A stretch of 64,000 bases of DNA, taken from assembly GCA_009801085.1 (NCBI GenBank), contig VNWV01000001.1:4836001-4900000 (forward strand), in the 5' to 3' direction. Under the pieces are notes generated by a model, which made no database searches, was not told the origin of the DNA, and was given only the letters and a program-made list of their open reading frames with translations. This document shows positions 34,734 to 46,946 of this stretch, piece by piece (positions within the stretch are counted from its first letter, which is position 1; every line of letters starts with the position of its first letter). The position numbers and the translations under genes are program-made. The DNA is from Lasiodiplodia sp. COLG20 (taxonomy: Eukaryota > Ascomycota > Dothideomycetes > Botryosphaeriales > Botryosphaeriaceae).

Positions 34734-36603
34734 TCAAATAAGTTTATCCACACTGCTACACAACGAGCCGATTGCGACCCATATAAGTATCGCTGCAGTC
34801 GCTACGGTTGCAGCAAGGGTGGCATTCATAGTGACGCGATCCGGGGAGCCCCCGGCGAAAGAGTTCATGAACTGCATGATGAAGACCCAGGCTGTAGCCA
34901 ACAAAATGAACACGAGCGTGAGCCAGATGAGACTCTTGAAGAACTTGGACGTGTACAGGCGGTCTCCGTGCTCATCCAGATGCGCTTTCTGTTCGTCTGC
35001 ATTTGCTTTTTCTTCTTCTTCCGCATCCTTTTCCAGATCCGAATTCGGTGTCCTGATTTCGCGACATGAAGTTGGCGGAATAGCTTTCGTTATGTTGGAC
35101 GTATAGTCGATATCGGCATTGTAAGGCGGGAAGCGAAAGTCGGATGCGGAGGAGCTGCTGGTTGCTGCCGTCCCGGCCCGGGACATCGAAGGAGTAGCAG
35201 AAGATGACTGTGTCCGACGATGCGCAAGGAGAGGAAGCTCAAACGTCTCAGCTCTTGACCGTGGCATGGCCGTATCCTTGGCCTCCACCGTTGTCTTTGC
35301 CAAATTGGCAGGGTAAGCGGGAGTCGCGGTCTCCTCTTTAGCTTCATCTTTCCGTGTTGCCACCGAGAACTCCTCCACGACCGACACGAGGGGCAGCAGA
35401 AGAAGCAGCATGGGAAGGACTTGGCCGAAGGCCCAACTATCCTCGTCGGGCCCGACGAATTCCGCCAGCAGCTGTCGAGGCTGGAGCAGGTTTCCAGTAC
35501 CCCAGCCAAGACTGATTGTTAGCATCAACAACGATGCGGCAAATGAGGAGCCAAAGTCGAGTGCGGCTATAAATAGCACGTATGCTCCAACAAGTAACGC
35601 ATAAGGCCAGGCGGTGATGAAGCGGACGACGGCACCTTTTCTTAGGCGCCAATTTGCCACCCGACGCAGCTGCCGCGGTACTACTGTCCGCACTGTGTCG
35701 CAGCGCATCAACGCGCGCTGCTGCGGACGGAACAGCAGACTACCCACCCTCCAAGCGTAGCCGCTGCTTAACATGACAAGGGAGAGAACAGCGTCCATAG
35801 TCGGACCTTCGAGGCGGTAGTCAGGCAGCCAGAGGCACGCGGCCGGGTCGGCCGGGGTAAAGGCAAACTCTTGATACATATTATACCATGTGCCAGACAC
35901 GGGATAGTGTGACAGCGCGTTGCCGAAGGTGCTCGACGTTGTGGGCACGAGCGCGGCGAAAAGCAGTGCAAATAGCGTAAGCATGCCGAAGAGGCGGACG
36001 CAGCGCGCCGCCGTCCTGCCCCTACTCCTTCTCTTTTTCTTCTCATGGGGCGCCAGCGCCACAGTGAGGGTGGTGAGATGCACGTTAGACGACATCCACC
36101 CGAGATAGACGACGGTGCGCCAGTGATAGACAGTGGTGGATTGCACGCCGGCAAAGGCGGCGGCCAGGATGGCAATGCCCGTCACCATCTGCTGATCGCT
36201 GCAAGCGCGCAGCGCCCCACGGAAGGCCTTGCTCCATCCCGAGTGGGCACGTCGGCCTGTGGCGCGGAATATGCGCCTATCGACGGGACTGAGCAGTTCA
36301 TCTGGGATGAGGCCGGTCCAGTAGGCGCAGATGGTGAAGAGAAGAGTGGCGTAGGCGGTAATGAGAAAAGCGAGAATGACCTGCAGGAGACATGTCAGCC
36401 TTATGGGGCGGCACGTGTGGGGATCAGGAACGAGCGCGTACGCCAATGCCGGAAATGTCCGGATTTGGTTCAATGGTGAAGGGCAAGTCAGGCCTCGGAT
36501 AGAGAGATGCATAGATGGCGCAATTGGTGCCTGAGTAGGAAGCCGGACGCCATTTCTCGTCTTCTGGTGGTGCAGCCCGCGGGGACGGGCTGCTGGATGT
36601 CAT
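34734..36603 (-). CDS. Polytopic membrane protein, fungal family of unknown function
   Basis: Exon 1 is 36442-36603 and exon 2 is 34734-36380, with a 61-nt intron in phase (ISGIG|VILAFLITAYATLL), giving 602 aa. Several hydrophobic segments are visible: VILAFLITAYATLLFTICAY, a segment near GIAILAAAFAGVQ, MLTLFALLFAALVP, YALLVGAYVLFIAALDFG, SLIWLTLVFILLATAWVF, and a C-terminal VATAAILIWVAIGSLC. NPDISGIGV after a short cytosolic N-terminus is a recurrent start of a large family of uncharacterised mould membrane proteins. The cytosolic loop before the last segments is Ser/Glu-rich. Role unknown. Confidence 0.8.
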
Positions 36604-37253
36604 GGCGCAAGGCAGAGAGGAGAACACGACGTTGCGAAAGAGCAGAGCAGGCCTTTGTCAAGACCCTTCGTATTGTGGCGGAGCATGTCTTGCAGATCGC
36701 CAGGGGGATTAACAGATGTGTCTGTTTTACGAGCGGGAGCGTGCAGCGTGAGGCGCGCTAGCACGGCAGCTGTTTCCGATTGGCCTGGTATCGGTGCTGC
36801 GCCAGACGTTACGTCGACTTCGGAAATTCTTGCCAACCCCTGCGCCAAAAACACCATCGTCCATATTCTTTTCCGCAAACAAGTCTGTCCTCATGCCAGT
36901 CGCGACCAGAGCCCATCCGACGTAGCTGCACAGCCATCTGCTTCCAGTCTTTTTTGATCACAATTAGATCTCCGCCTTACTCGATAGCGTCGCCGCAGTA
37001 ACATCCCTGCAGCGTCGGGGAAATTTCACCGGTCTCGGGAGCGGCTGTGCGGCAAGCCCATCGCACGCCGAAGAACCTTAAAGTTGAACATAATTTGTGG
37101 CTGTGCCTACACTAGCCGTGAGTAACCAATTGTCGATTGTTGGAATGTGGAAACATAACCACGAGCTAATGTTGATCCAGCCCACTGGAGGTCCTTTCTG
37201 CGCTCGCAAAAAAGATTCGATGCTCCAAGGCGCGGAGTAGAAGGGTTGTCTGG
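36604..37253. other. Intergenic, no gene seen
   Basis: Promoter of the membrane protein and 3' flank of the glucosyltransferase. Nothing else could be supported. Confidence 0.4.
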
Positions 37254-39092
37254 TCAGCTCTGCCGCGCAAGACTTCTCAGGCCAGCCCAAGCCTTCCCAA
37301 CCAGGCCACCAACGAAGTTTCTCTTCAACCAGAACGCTCTCACTCCCCACCAAGTCAGTCCTCCACCAACTGCGGTGATCCCCATGACGATGGCCCATAG
37401 ATCCCAATTCCTCGCCTTCCAAGTCGACATCCGACAGTCGGCCGTTTGCAAATGCATCGGTCTTTCCCCTTTTCCTGCTCCACCCTCCCAATCCGCCAGC
37501 ACCTCTTCGATGAGATCCGCTGCTCTATATTTTCCTTTTGCTGCGATTCTTGCAATCCTTTTCAGCCGCTGCACGTTCTTTGCAAACATTCCGTCTTCGT
37601 CACGCACCACCGTCTCAATCTTCTCCACCACCTCGCCAGAGTGGAACGCAAACTTGTCGAGCTTGAGCCCAACGCCCGCATCGACAAGGCGTACGGCGTT
37701 GGCTAGTTGATCAAACCAGATAGGTAAGCACAGCACACGTACGCCGTGGTATGTGGCCTCGTTCGCCGACGACCCGCCGGCGTGGGTGAGGAAGAGCGTA
37801 ACGTGCGGGTGGTCCAGCACCGCGCGCTGAGGCGCAAAAGGCATCACCATGAAGCCATCCTGCTTACCATCCAACACGTCCCCAACAACAACCTCTGCCC
37901 CGTTCCCAGCCACGGCGAACCGCTTGCTGCGGTCAAACCGTTTCCTCGTCACCTCAGGCAGCGCCCAAACAACACCATCCACGCCTCCCCGCCGCAGCAC
38001 CTCCACCAACCCCTTCATCAACTCAATCCCCTTGTCCTCCGGCAGCACCACGTGCGTCCCCAGACTCACATACACCACGCGCCTCCTCTCCTCCAACCAC
38101 CGCTCAAACCCGCTCTCCAGCGGCGCCCACGAATCCGCCAGAACCGGCCCCACGGCCGCCATCAGCGGCGGCAGCGGCCGCGGCGTCTCGAGCCCGAAGA
38201 AGGAATTGACCAGGACCAAGAAGCGCAGCCTTTCGTACCCCATCGGGCGGTCGCGCGCGGCGCCGGCACGACGACGCATCTCCCGCGTCCAGCGCTCCTG
38301 GGCGCGCACGTGGGGCAGGGCGCGCAGCAGGACGACCTCGTTGCGCAGGCGCTGCCACACCGACAGTCCCTCCGACGTGGTCGCAGGCACAGGCTGGAAT
38401 CCGGGCACGCCGGGCACGTACGCGGGCTTCGCGCTGGGCGCGGCGAACGGGAACTGCGGCCACAGCACGGCCACGGCGACGCCGTGCTCGCGCAGCATGT
38501 CGGTCGCCGCAGCATCCGAAAAGTAGTCGGCGAGGATGAGGTCGGGGCGGTGCGGGGAGGAGGCGGCGCAGAGCCGCCGCAGGTGCGCGTGGCTGTCGGC
38601 CCAGGTGTGCGCGTCCATGGCGCGCTTCGACGCGAAGATGGCGCCCAGCCCGCCGCTCGTCGCCGCCGACCACGCGTAGCTGCGTGCGAAGATGTCGTCG
38701 TCGACGGAGGCCGGCAGAGCGGGCCCCAGCGTGTGCACGGCGCGGATGAAGGGGTAGGAGCGCGCCCAGTGCTCTTGCCCCGCGTTGGTCGCGAAGGTGA
38801 TGGTGTGTCCGCGCGCGGCGAGCACGGCGCCGAGTTGGAGGATGGGGGCTGCGCGTAGGTGTCAGTTATCTTCACGTGGGATGTGGGAGAATTGTGTGGG
38901 GAATGATGCCGTACCTGCATGCGTGTACCCGCCTACCGTCGAGAGCAGCATGATCTTGCGCTTGAATCGGTCATCGTGGTCGTGGGGCACTGCCATGGTT
39001 TCCTGGATTTCCTTCTGGAGTATCAGACATGGAATGGTGCTTAGTGGCGGAGGCGGCTCTCTGACGTGCAGCTCCCCTTCATTAAGAGGCAT
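37254..39092 (-). CDS. GT1 family UDP-glycosyltransferase with C-terminal membrane anchor
   Basis: This transfers a sugar from a UDP-sugar to a small lipophilic acceptor (GT-B fold). Exon 1 is 38915-39092 and exon 2 is 37254-38848, with a 66-nt intron in phase (YTHA|APILQ), giving 590 aa. The N-terminal domain starts with MLLSTVGGYTHAAPIL and LAARGHTITFATN. The donor-binding C-domain has VVYVSLGTHVVLPEDKG, VMPFAPQRAVLDHP, and the signature LFLTHAGGSSANEATYHGV followed by LPIWFDQLANA. A single C-terminal hydrophobic helix (LWAIVMGITAVGGGLTWWGV) followed by basic residues suggests membrane anchoring. It lies between a membrane protein and an FAD oxidase, so tailoring of a secondary metabolite is possible but unproven. 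Confidence 0.88.
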
Positions 39093-39865
39093 TTAGCCAT
39101 CCCAACACGTGACGCGTCCCTGGGGCGCCGGCCTCAACATTTCTGGCGTCTTTGCGTGCGAAAACGATTCAGCTCGCATCCTGCTCTGGTGATCTGATTG
39201 CTGCCTGACCCGCGGGGTCGTCGTTTGTGGAGCCACACCCGGGGTATTTTCTGGCCCGGAAGGATTCGCGGATGATAGGCGTGATTGGTTGCCATTTTCT
39301 CTTCTGTGGGGGCGGGAAGTCGCACCACCCCGTAAAAGCATGCATGTTTTGCAGCACGCGTTGTGGCGTTTCACTTTTTGGTTCCTTGGTTAGTCCCAGT
39401 TGTGTGGGACGCATTGCTAATCTGTTGAGGCTTGCGTCGTTTGTTGATGGCCACGTTGCCGAGGCGATGCATCGAATGTACGACCATTGATCTTAAGACC
39501 TCTCTAGAGACCTGCAGCCCAAGTAATACTTGCCATTGCTGATGCTAAATGATTTCATGTGTTGCTATCCTAGTGACAGCTGCGGTAGTTTTGCTTCGTT
39601 TCTTCCGCCGGATGAAGAGTAAAGAATTGTACAATTTGAGGTCGTTTATCCTTTCGAGATGAATTCAGTTTTGATTTTCTAGCCTTGCGTATAAAGTGCG
39701 GATTGTGTGGGGTAGACACACGTCATACCTATCATTGCGCTAACGTCTCCTTTTGTCAACTCATCCAATGCCTTCCCATTGACATAAATCATTTCATAGG
39801 ACTGTAAAGCTCCCAGCAGTAGCATCACCTAGACGACTGAAGCCTTTGTTCCTGAAGAAGGGTAC
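39093..39865. other. Intergenic, no gene seen
   Basis: Promoter region of the glucosyltransferase and 3' flank of the second FAD oxidase. AT-rich around 39530-39700. Confidence 0.4.
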
Positions 39866-41725
39866 TTAGAGCTCATCGCGCTTGGAATCCTTATCAGTGC
39901 CCTTTGAAGGAGCATCAGCCACGTCCCGCGCATCGCTAGCAGGCACCTCCACCTTTACGCACAGTCAGATACATGCTCAGGAAATAACGAGATCGGTATC
40001 AGGACTTACCTTGGAGATCTTGAAGCCTCCAGGAACCATGGTTTGGAAGACTCCTTCGGGATCGTACTTCTGCGCCATGGCGCGAATGCGCTCGATATTG
40101 GGAAGCGGGTAGCTCTCGAGCGGCTTCTGGTCGTTGTAGGCGTAGGGCAGATAGATGTACGGGTGGTCCTTGCCCTTGCTCTTTGAGAAGGCCTTCACCT
40201 CGGCGATGAGCTCGCGCTGGGCGTCTTCGAACATGGCGTCCTTCTCAGCCCCCTTCCAGCCGCAGTAGGTCATGAACACTTGGGAAACGTTAGTCATAGT
40301 CGGTTTCGTAGTGGACAAGCTAGTAACTTTGTGCAGTGGGGGTATCATACAGATGTTGTTCTCGGCGGACTGGTCCAGGCCGAGCATGTTGCCTCCACGC
40401 TCCACACTGAGATCAGCAAAGAGGGATGGAAGCGGCTGGAACATGGTGAGAGTGAGCCAATCGCCGCCGTCCTTGTTGAGCTTCTTGACCATGGCGTCAA
40501 AAAGTTCGGCAGCCTTCTTCATGACTTCGGCGTCGTTCTGGAAGGTGATGGTCATGAAGCCGTCGCTTCGAGGGTGTTAGGAACGATCAGACATGGAAAG
40601 GGGGAGAATATGCTTACCGGTAGCCAACGGCCTGCTCAAGCTCCTCGACGAGATCGGAAATGTTGGTAATCCTCATCGAGTCGGAAATGTTGCCGGGGAT
40701 AGAGAGGAAGTCATTGAATATGGCAGGCGGCGGAGATGGGTCGATAGTCTTGGTGTACTCGTAGGCATTTGCAACCACGACCTGGCCGATGGAAGAAGCG
40801 TAGTTCATGATAACGATAATGGAGGCGTACGGATCCTCGGAAATCTTGTTGGTGAAAGCCTCGAGATATTCAAGCTGCTGAGGTGCGGTGTCAAAGGGAT
40901 ACGCGACCACCCCACCCCAGAGATTCTCATTCTCAAACGTCATGAGGTCGAAGCGAGTGACAATGCCGAAGTTGTTGGTGGAGCCCTTCATAGCCGGAAA
41001 GAGGTCGGGGTAGCTGTCCTTGTTGACGTAGACGATCTCGCCGCTACCAAGAACAAGCTCATACTGTGCAACATTGTCGCAGGCCATGCCCTTGCGGGCC
41101 GAGTAGAACGAGTTGCCGCCGCCAAGCAGGAATCCACCAACACCAACAGAGCTGGCGCGACCGCCAACAATGAGGAGATTGTCCTTGAGAAGGGTGGAGT
41201 AGACGGATCCCCATCGTGATCCAGCGCCAACACCGGCAGTGCCATTGCCGAAGTTGGTAGTGGTGTTCATAAAGCCAAGGTCGATGGTCACACCATCTTC
41301 AATGTTGTTTGCGCCTGGCCAAACGGTGTGACCACCGCTGCGGATAGCAAACTGGCATGTCTGGGTCTTGTTGGCCTCCTTCAAGGCGATGACGGCCTTG
41401 GAGACCTCTGCGGCATTCTGCGGCTGGATCAAGCACCACGGGCGCAGTTGGGCAGCAACAGAGAAATATGAATCGATTCTCTCCTCGTACTGCTCATCGC
41501 CAGGGTACTGAATGCTCAGACCAGCGGTTTTCAGAGCGCCGCACTGATTACTTTATGTAAGCTTGCTTGCAGACGTCACTTTAGGTGCTGACGTACGCAG
41601 TGTGATGCGCCGGAACCACTGGCCGATGCCGCGGCAGGGCTTGACGTTTCAGAGGCCGATCCCGTGCTGCTTTCGGCAGCGAATGCTGCGGCAGAGAACA
41701 GAGTTACAGCAGCGTGGAGGCGCAT
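39866..41725 (-). CDS. BBE-like FAD oxidase with signal peptide and C-terminal RDEL
   Basis: This is a VAO/PCMH-type FAD oxidoreductase. Five exons join in phase: 41597-41725, 40618-41543, 40351-40565, 40010-40278 and 39866-39952, giving 541 aa. The N-terminus MRLHAAVTLFSAAAFAAESS is a signal peptide. FAIRSGGHTVWPGANN holds the flavin-linking His of the family, and VGVGGFLLGGGNSFYSARKG is the FAD pyrophosphate loop. The C-terminal BBE element includes YLPYAYNDQKPLESYPL and RIRAMAQKYDPEGVFQTMVP. The small last exon, joined by a 57-nt intron with branch CTGAC, ends KDSKRDEL-stop, which is an ER-retrieval-like tetrapeptide. Without that splice the protein would end at an in-frame stop 11 codons later. 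It is distinct from the oxidase at 23314-25333, which lacks such a tail. Confidence 0.88.
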
Positions 41726-43390
41726 TGTGCCGCAGATCAGTAAAACGAAAGAATGAGAGGCAACCTCGCCAACGATCCGATCAGCAGGAATGGAGAGCAG
41801 AACACCTTTTTACATGACTCTTGCCCCAACCCCACCGCCACACCAGTCCGGACTTGTGGAGGCGGTCATTCAGCCGGCCGTTCATGGATGAAACGGCGAT
41901 CGCCCAACCAACGAACGCTTGCTGCAGGCCGGCTGTTGTGCCTCACGCGGTTTTTTTCTCTCGGTGAAAATGGCCTATCCTTATTTGGGATAGTGATGGG
42001 TACACGACATTGCATTGCGGGGACGTCAGCAACAGTCAGCCAGAACATCAAACCTCTCTACCACCTCTGGGTCCGCCTTTTACGAGGATGCATTCCTCTC
42101 GAAAAAGCCCTTTAGATGTTTCACAGAGGTTGGCCTCCGTTCCACACCGCACCGTGCGATCATCCGGAAGTCCGCTTCCCCTTCCGCGTGCCCGGGGAGA
42201 TGTGCATCCTCACCAATCCCAAAGCGTCACGAGCGAGAGGCGGTGGGGTATTGCGGCGAAGCGCATCGAATTTCTGGGCGCCTAGGCGTCCCTTGACGGC
42301 GCGTGCTTCGGAAAAGATGGGGCGTTCTCCGTTCCTGCATTGTTGTCTGTTCTTGGCAAGGAGAAGATTTTCGGCGAACCAGTCACGAAGACAGCGGGTG
42401 GCTGCCGGGAGCTTATCGTTGGACACAACGGTCGAATGTAAGAATCTTGTTCTCTCCATTGCATTGATGCGCCCAGTCTAAACGATTGTGAACTATTACA
42501 TAACGAGGGATTCAGGGGATCTGCTCGGCTATTGTGGTCCAGTCAAGTCTCGCCTAAGTAGATCTGAGGGAACCTAGTGCTTGTACCTTCATGAAAGCTC
42601 AGTCCTCATCCTTCGGCATAGTCGGCGCACAGGGCGTTTCCTTCGAGTTTTGCAAGTTTTTTTTTTTTTTTTTTCATACTTATGGCACAGCAGTCCTTAT
42701 TCGCAACCTAATGCATGCCACTAAGCCACAAAAGCTTGAGCTTTGATCCAGAAAGAAGGCCAGACCGGCCCGCGCCGCATCAAACATACGCACGTCTACC
42801 TCGTGCCGCTGTGGATCGCATGTTCCTTGTTATCAGCTTCGTTTGCGACGGTTACATCCTTGCGGTCCTTGCTCCCTCAGGAGGATATTAAAAAAATGGT
42901 CGCGATAGGGACACCCGTTTTGTCCACATAGTCAGGAAGTCATCGGCGACTTTGAGGCGTGACACACCATAGAATGATTCATGCATGGGTTCTCGGATGA
43001 TTCTCCGAGATGCGCAATGGGGGATAACCTTGATGCCACGAGATTGCGTTGGGGTGTGGCTATAGTGGATCCGGGTAAGGCGGACAACGCAGCAATCCAT
43101 GCCTTTTTTCGCCGAGAAACTTCAACGAACGGCCTAGCTATTCTTGGTTGTACAAGGCCATATTATAAGCATCGAGGTTCGTACTGTTCCTGATGTGGAT
43201 CAGTGCCGATGGAGATCATACCAGGGAGTGAAACCCACCCTAGGTGCGGAGAGTAAGCGTGCATTCGTCCGAAAGCTTTGAGTAATGCCTTGAACTGTGC
43301 CCATCTGTTAGTGCAATACTTTCCAACCCACTTCCCGCCTCTCTCCTTCAACTTCACCCAGCCACGTGCTGGAGGGCGTGAGCCGTTGCG
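41726..43390. other. Long intergenic region, no confident gene
   Basis: Several short open frames lie on both strands around 41.9-42.5 kb but have no domain or splice support. A poly(T) run of about 18 nt lies at 42656-42674. The left part holds the promoter of the FAD oxidase and the right part that of the rhodopsin-domain gene. Confidence 0.4.
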
Positions 43391-45070
43391 ATGGCCGCCA
43401 CATACACTACAACGTATCTCGCCACAACAAGCGGCACGGTCGCGACCGCTACCTCGACGATCATTGCGGTACTGCCACCTCCCACGGGCTATCATGTTGA
43501 TTTTGCCAATCCCGCGAGAAAAGGCGATACCACTGGCTACTGGGTGTTTGCTTTCGGCATTATATTTGCCTTTTTCTTCTTATGCATGCGACTATACACA
43601 AAGATAGTTGTTTCACGATCTTTTGTTGTTGACGATGGTGCGCTGCTCGACCATTAGTTCCAAACGTTTCTGTGCTAACCAACTTCTTAGCATTTATTAT
43701 TGTCTCCTTTGTCAGTTACTCAGTATATCTGCCACTCCAACTTCCTCTAACATCAGTCAGGTTCTTGGTTTAGGCTGCCAGAGTCTCTTAGTTTGTACGA
43801 CCTCGTCAAACCCATCTATCAGTCTCGGTCTAACCATTATCAGATATGTGGAAGAACGAGATCCAAGGTGTGCACGCCTGGGAAATCCCTCTAGAACATT
43901 ACAATCTTTACAACCTGGTCAGTCTCCAGAAGACACCATCCCACGACCGACGCCTGCTGAACCTGATCTTCTACAGCTCATCATGTGCGCCTCGGTCCTC
44001 TACGCGCCAACCCAAGGTTTCGCCAAGCTCTCCCTCCTGCTCTTCTACAGGCGGCTCGCGCCATTCACCTGGTTCCGTGCAGCCATCTACGTCGTCATGT
44101 TCGTGGTGGTAGCGTACACGCTGGGCATCATGTTCTCGCTCATTTTCCCCTGCAAGCCGATCGCGTCCAACTGGGACGTCACAATCGAGGGAGAGTGCAT
44201 CAACAAGACGGGCATCTACATCGCCACGGCCGTCATCAACATCGCGACCGACCTCGCACTGCTTGTGCTGCCCATCCCCGTGCTCGTGCGACTGCAGATC
44301 CCACGACTGGAGAAGGTGGCGCTGATCGCCATGTTCGGCGTCGGGTCGATGTACGTAGCACACACACACACACACCCCCCACCTCATCATCACTTCATCC
44401 CCATCTCGCCCACATACACCTTCAGCACGGTCTCCGCTGACACGAAATGCTACGCAGGACCTGCGTCACCAGCGTCGTGCGCCTTATCATCCTCATCCCC
44501 ATGCTGACCGACCTCGACCAAACCTGGGCCGTGTCCATCCCCTGCGTCTGGATCCTCGTCGAAGCCAACCTGGTCGTCATCTGCGGCTGCCTGCCCATCG
44601 TACGCAAGTTCGCGCGGCACGTCGCCCCGAAGCTGTTTTCCTACGGCTCCTCGCCGTCGCCGTCCGACGACGACCCTTCGTCCAGCGGCGGCAGCAATAT
44701 CAAGGGCAAGAAGAAGAGCAGGATGGCCGATTTCACGTTCCATACGATCGGGAGCAGGAGGAGCAAGCCGTTGGTGGGCGGCGCGAGGAGAGGGATTGGG
44801 AAGGGAAGCTACGGGGAGGACTTGAGCAACATTGAGCTGAATACGACGTGGGCGGGCGATGAGACGGCTGTGGGAGCGGGAGATAGGGTGGGGAGCTTGG
44901 CGGGCGATGAAGGCAAGAGGAGCGAGAGTAGGGATGGTGGTGGCATAAAGAGAACGTGGAGTGATGGCGGGAGCGAGACGTGCATAGTGGAGACGAAAAC
45001 GACGGTGGTGGAGTATGGGGAGGCAACCGAGAGCATCCGGAATGGGTTCGCAAGGCCGAGAGGGATATGA
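43391..45070 (+). CDS. Rhodopsin-domain (PTH11-like) integral membrane protein 2
   Basis: This is a second member of the fungal rhodopsin-domain family. Exon 1 is 43391-43637 and has helix YWVFAFGIIFAFFFLCMRLY and the VVDD motif. A following short exon begins near 43690 (AFIIVSFVSYS). An exon ending at 43917 carries EIQGVHAWEIPLEHYNLYNL. Exon 43977-44350 has FAKLSLLLFYRRLAP, IFPCKPIASNWD and INIATDLALLVLPIPVL. Exon 44458-45070 has VRLIILIPML and CVWILVEANLVVICGCLPI, followed by a Ser/Gly-rich cytosolic tail. The joins at 44350/44458 and 43917/43977 fit in phase. The boundaries between about 43700 and 43845 are not resolved. Intron 44351-44457 contains an (AC)n run. Confidence 0.82.
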
Positions 45071-46946
45071 GGGGTATACCGACAACGGAAGAAAGGAAGC
45101 GTGTTCGGCAGCGTTGTCGGAGAAGAAGGCGTTTACGGAGATTATGGGTTGAGGATTACGCGTTACGCTTTACTGAAAATGTTCGCGCAAAAAGTTCTAG
45201 ATGGAAGTCTGTCTTTGCTTTCACTGTTGCCTTGGCTGGTGTGAACTTTGTCCTTCTTCTATTTTCCTCATTGGGAACGAGCTTCCGTATCAACTGAGAC
45301 TGTGGAGAGCAGGAGGACACTGATGGCCACTAAGACGAACGATGTAGCCGGAAGAATCAGACGGAGCTGTGAGTCGGTGGAACAAAGCTCTCCTCGACTC
45401 TGGTTGCACACGCATTTTGCACTTGAAGAAAGGGGCGATCATTAGGGTCCAGGTAATCGTACGAGCTCCATCCTCCATGAGAACAAAACGCAAAGCCTCA
45501 TGGCAAAGCCACAGTTGTTAAATGTTATCTGTGGCTTGGGTGGCTCTAAAATAGATGGTCAGGTACACTGCATCTCGCCCCCACGAATGGAGGCTCTGCG
45601 GAGGCGGGCCGTTCCGCCTCGAGCTACGGCCGAGCGTCTGACTGCTACCCAGCCGTGTACTTTCAGCACTGTTCGACAACAGGAAGACATGTTGAAACAA
45701 TAACCACGTGGTACTGCAATGGCATTGAATTAGAGTATATGCAGGTGCATGCAAGCCCTTGTGCCTTTGTCTGCAGCTAGAGCCGTATGTAAGCTTATGT
45801 AGCACTTGTTCAGGCAGAGTCCTGGCCAAGCCACATGTGGCTGAACCTATGGTACAACCATTGATCAATGCAACGCAATCAGACTTATCCGTCGGATCCG
45901 GTCGGCCGTGGGCCAATATAACAGTGTTGGCGGAGGTTTGCTGCTGGTTCTGGACTGATTTAGAACCCAACGCTTGTCTTAATTTGACGCGGACGAGACC
46001 AGCCCTCTCAGCCCTACACATCATCGAGTCTGGATGGTACCTGGCGGCAGAGCGCCACAGCCGCGAACAGATGGTGTCAGCAGCCACCAACCGGATTTCT
46101 TCCTGCATGCGGCTCTTTGTCCCCCACAGTAAATCACGTCCAGGCCTACTTGTGTCACTATTTTGTCTCGTTTGTTCTGCGGTCTGGCCGCTTAAACAGT
46201 AAAACGCTGAATCGAACACGGGTGAGCGGCAGTCAAGCGCGAAGTCTATCCACACTCCTGGTCCATACAACTTCTCCACGAAAAGCCCACGTGCTGCTAG
46301 GGTGATTCTCTGGTCCGGGGTGAGTGCGGCCTCACTCCGCCCCGCAGGGCCCGTACACACGGAGTCGGGCATCCGAGCCAGCATGACGTCAGGTAAATAG
46401 TTCTCTCTGGCCATCTCAGTTAGCAAAGTCATACAGAAAGGATCCCTTGGCCTTGGGCCTTGCGACTTCTTTCTCAGTTTCTGACACATTCTTGAGGCCA
46501 GATTGGTCGCCTGGGCAGTCTCGGCGCGCTGGTTGTTTGTGCATCTTGAAAGCAAGCAATGATGAGCCAAGCATCTCGGTCGAGACGCCCCCAATGTTGC
46601 GCCGGGGGCGGAGGAAACAGCTCCGCTGCCGGTGGAAACTGAGGGCGCTTGGTGGAAGGAGTGAGGACCAACTGGGAAGGCGCAGGCCGCGACTTCCTCC
46701 TCGGCGCGCACAAAGCAGCGCCTCTAACACCCGTCGCCGGCCGAGCCCAAACCACAACCATCGTTCACCATTTTTGCTCTTCGGGGCCGTCTCACTCGTT
46801 TTGAATCTGCTGAAGCCAGCACGTCGGTCATTACCTCGTCTCCGCGATATAAATCAAAGAGGACAACGCTCCAAAGTCGACATCAACAGCATACAGCTTC
46901 CTCCAGCACACTACCCATCAGCTCACCAAGCCTTCTTTCAATCAAC
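45071..46946. other. Intergenic, with one long uncertain antisense frame
   Basis: The minus strand holds an open frame of about 397 codons (45518-46711) that begins with a non-ATG codon. It shows no domain, no signal and a composition unlike the neighbouring genes. The right end is the promoter of the secreted lysozyme-like gene. Confidence 0.4.
46846..46855 (+). promoter_or_regulatory. TATA box of the lysozyme-like gene
   Basis: GATATAAATC, about 95 bp before the ATG at 46947, followed by a CA-rich leader typical of well-expressed secreted proteins in moulds. Confidence 0.55.

Noticed and set aside
41740..42480. Overlapping frames of 85-120 codons on both strands
   Set aside because: No splice signals, domains or consistent frame. 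Treated as intergenic.
44350..44400. (AC)n microsatellite in the intron of rhodopsin-domain protein 2
   Set aside because: Short and intronic. Ordinary simple repeat.
45518..46711. Minus-strand open frame of about 397 codons
   Set aside because: It begins with a non-ATG codon and has no domain, splice sites, signal peptide or typical codon bias. It overlaps the promoter of the lysozyme-like gene.
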